Source: Chloroflexota bacterium | GTDB lineage: Bacteria; Chloroflexota; Anaerolineae; Promineifilales; Promineifilaceae | NCBI GenBank assembly: GCA_030599405.1 | Contig: JAUVOB010000086.1 | Location: 1 to 6,497, forward strand | DNA: 6,497 nt | Direction of reading: 5' to 3' | Shown: in pieces, positions 5,523 to 6,497 of the stretch | How the letters are laid out: every line of letters starts with the position of its first letter | How positions within the stretch are numbered: position 1 is the stretch's first letter | Notes under the pieces: model-generated | Told to the model about the DNA's origin: nothing | Seen by the model: the letters and a program-made list of their open reading frames with translations, nothing else | The model's database searches: none | Made by a program: the position numbers and the translations under genes

Positions 5523-6497
5523 ATGAAAGGTTATAGATACATCTGGGTCGCCGGTCTCGTCGTAACCCTCCTCATTGTTATCACCCCAATCGTCGCTTTT
5601 GTTCACAAGGAACCAGAATCAAATGATGATCCTTGGGCGGCGATACTGGAACGTCCACCTGATGTTAATCACTCGGACATCCTTTCTGGTCCATTTGAAA
5701 CCGGACGAGAAGTGACCCAGGCTTGCCTTGAGTGCCATGAAAACGCTGCCGAGGAAGTCTCTGAAACTGTTCATTGGACGTGGGAGAGCGAACCGGTACT
5801 GCTCCAGGGACGTGATGAGCCGGTCACTATCGGCAAAAAGAACGCAATAAATAATTACTGCATAGGTATTCAGGGAAATTGGACAGGATGCACGCGATGT
5901 CATGCGGGTTATGGTTGGGAGGATGCTGACTTTGACTTCTCCGACGAAGAGAACGTGGATTGCCTCGTTTGCCATGAACAAACCGGCACCTATATGAAGA
6001 GCAATTCGGGTTATCCAGATGAGAGCATTGATCTCGTCGAGGTAGCCCAGAGTGTGGGTACACCGACTCGCACGAATTGCGGAAGCTGTCATTTCAACGG
6101 CGGTGGCGGCAATGCCGTCAAACATGGCGATTTAGATGGCAGCCTCCTGTTTCCCACAGACGAAATCGACGTTCATATGGGCCGCTATGATTTTCAATGT
6201 ATCGATTGCCACCAGACCGAAGAACATCGCATCGACGGCCACCTTATATCCGTCAGTGTTCACGACGAGAACGAGCTGGCCTGCACTAATTGCCATAGCC
6301 AGAGTGTCCATGAAGATGAGCGCATCAACGATCATCTCGATACGGTCGCCTGCCAGACTTGCCATATCCCGGAAGGGGCATTACGCCAGCCGACTAAGAT
6401 GGATTGGGACTGGTCAACAGCTGGGCAGGATTTACCAGAAGATCCACATGAGTATCTCAAGATTAAGGGTAGCTTTATTTACGAACAGAACTTCCAA
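5523..6497 (+). CDS. Octaheme c-type cytochrome, tetrathionate reductase (OTR) family, 3' end beyond window
   Basis: 325 codons from the ATG at 5523 to the edge without a stop. Residues 1-5 are polar or basic, and about 7-27 form one hydrophobic segment (WVAGLVVTLLIVITPIVAF), a membrane anchor or signal sequence placing the heme domain outside the cytoplasmic membrane. Seven heme c motifs are visible: CLECH 68-72, CTRCH 123-127, CLVCH 147-151, CGSCH 186-190, CIDCH 226-230, CTNCH 254-258 and CQTCH 277-281; the eighth should lie past the edge. The stretches HWTWESEP, VTIGKKNAINNYCIG, CHAGYGWEDADFDF, CHFNGGGGNAVKHGDLD, VHMGRYDFQCIDCH and CHIPEG are characteristic of the OTR family known from Shewanella. 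That enzyme reduces tetrathionate, nitrite and hydroxylamine in vitro; its physiological substrate is not settled. One OTR heme is lysine-ligated, and Lys105/106 of GKKN are candidates here (inference). AAGG overlapping the ArsR stop, nine bases before the ATG, is a plausible ribosome site. Confidence 0.92.
   Translation, partial: MKGYRYIWVAGLVVTLLIVITPIVAFVHKEPESNDDPWAAILERPPDVNHSDILSGPFETGREVTQACLECHENAAEEVSETVHWTWESEPVLLQGRDEPVTIGKKNAINNYCIGIQGNWTGCTRCHAGYGWEDADFDFSDEENVDCLVCHEQTGTYMKSNSGYPDESIDLVEVAQSVGTPTRTNCGSCHFNGGGGNAVKHGDLDGSLLFPTDEIDVHMGRYDFQCIDCHQTEEHRIDGHLISVSVHDENELACTNCHSQSVHEDERINDHLDTVACQTCHIPEGALRQPTKMDWDWSTAGQDLPEDPHEYLKIKGSFIYEQNFQ

Noticed and set aside
5619..6125. Minus-strand ORF of 168 codons opposite the cytochrome
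   Set aside because: The + strand reading contains seven CxxCH motifs and OTR family blocks; the antisense frame is a shadow.

Overview
The window looks like a bacterial chromosome fragment of moderate GC with short intergenic spaces. The gene set (two tandem FemAB-type transferases, a COG1579 zinc-ribbon protein, an unusual isocitrate/isopropylmalate dehydrogenase relative and an octaheme tetrathionate-reductase-family cytochrome) fits an anaerobic or facultative Chloroflexota-like lineage such as Anaerolineae. That assignment is an inference from gene content and remembered family members, not from a search.

Left part (1-3059): a COG1579 coiled-coil/zinc-ribbon protein runs leftward off the window edge. 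Divergent from it are two FemAB/FemX-like aminoacyl transferases on the + strand, both complete and clearly paralogous, probably acting on peptidoglycan interpeptide bridges. The first has a perfect TATAAT so close to its ATG that the transcript may be leaderless.

Middle part (3060-4822): a stretch with a possible small ORF or gene remnant on the - strand, a - strand GNAT acetyltransferase with a clear Shine-Dalgarno and GTG start, and a divergent + strand isocitrate/isopropylmalate dehydrogenase family gene. The dehydrogenase keeps its C-terminal catalytic motifs but has no N-terminal GDGIG region, so it looks truncated.

Right part (4823-6497): the most interesting region. About 365 bases without a convincing gene end in a dense regulatory block. 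It holds two excellent CRP/FNR-type palindromes, a third degenerate site placed next to a -35 box, a good sigma70-like promoter, and a 20-bp imperfect palindrome between the predicted transcription start and the ribosome binding site. This drives an ArsR-family regulator lacking the classic metal-binding cysteines, followed after 11 bases by a membrane-anchored multiheme cytochrome c of the octaheme tetrathionate reductase (OTR) family. The cytochrome runs off the right edge with seven of the expected eight CxxCH motifs visible. I read this as a respiratory module under two-layer control: a global CRP/FNR-type activator plus local ArsR autoregulation.
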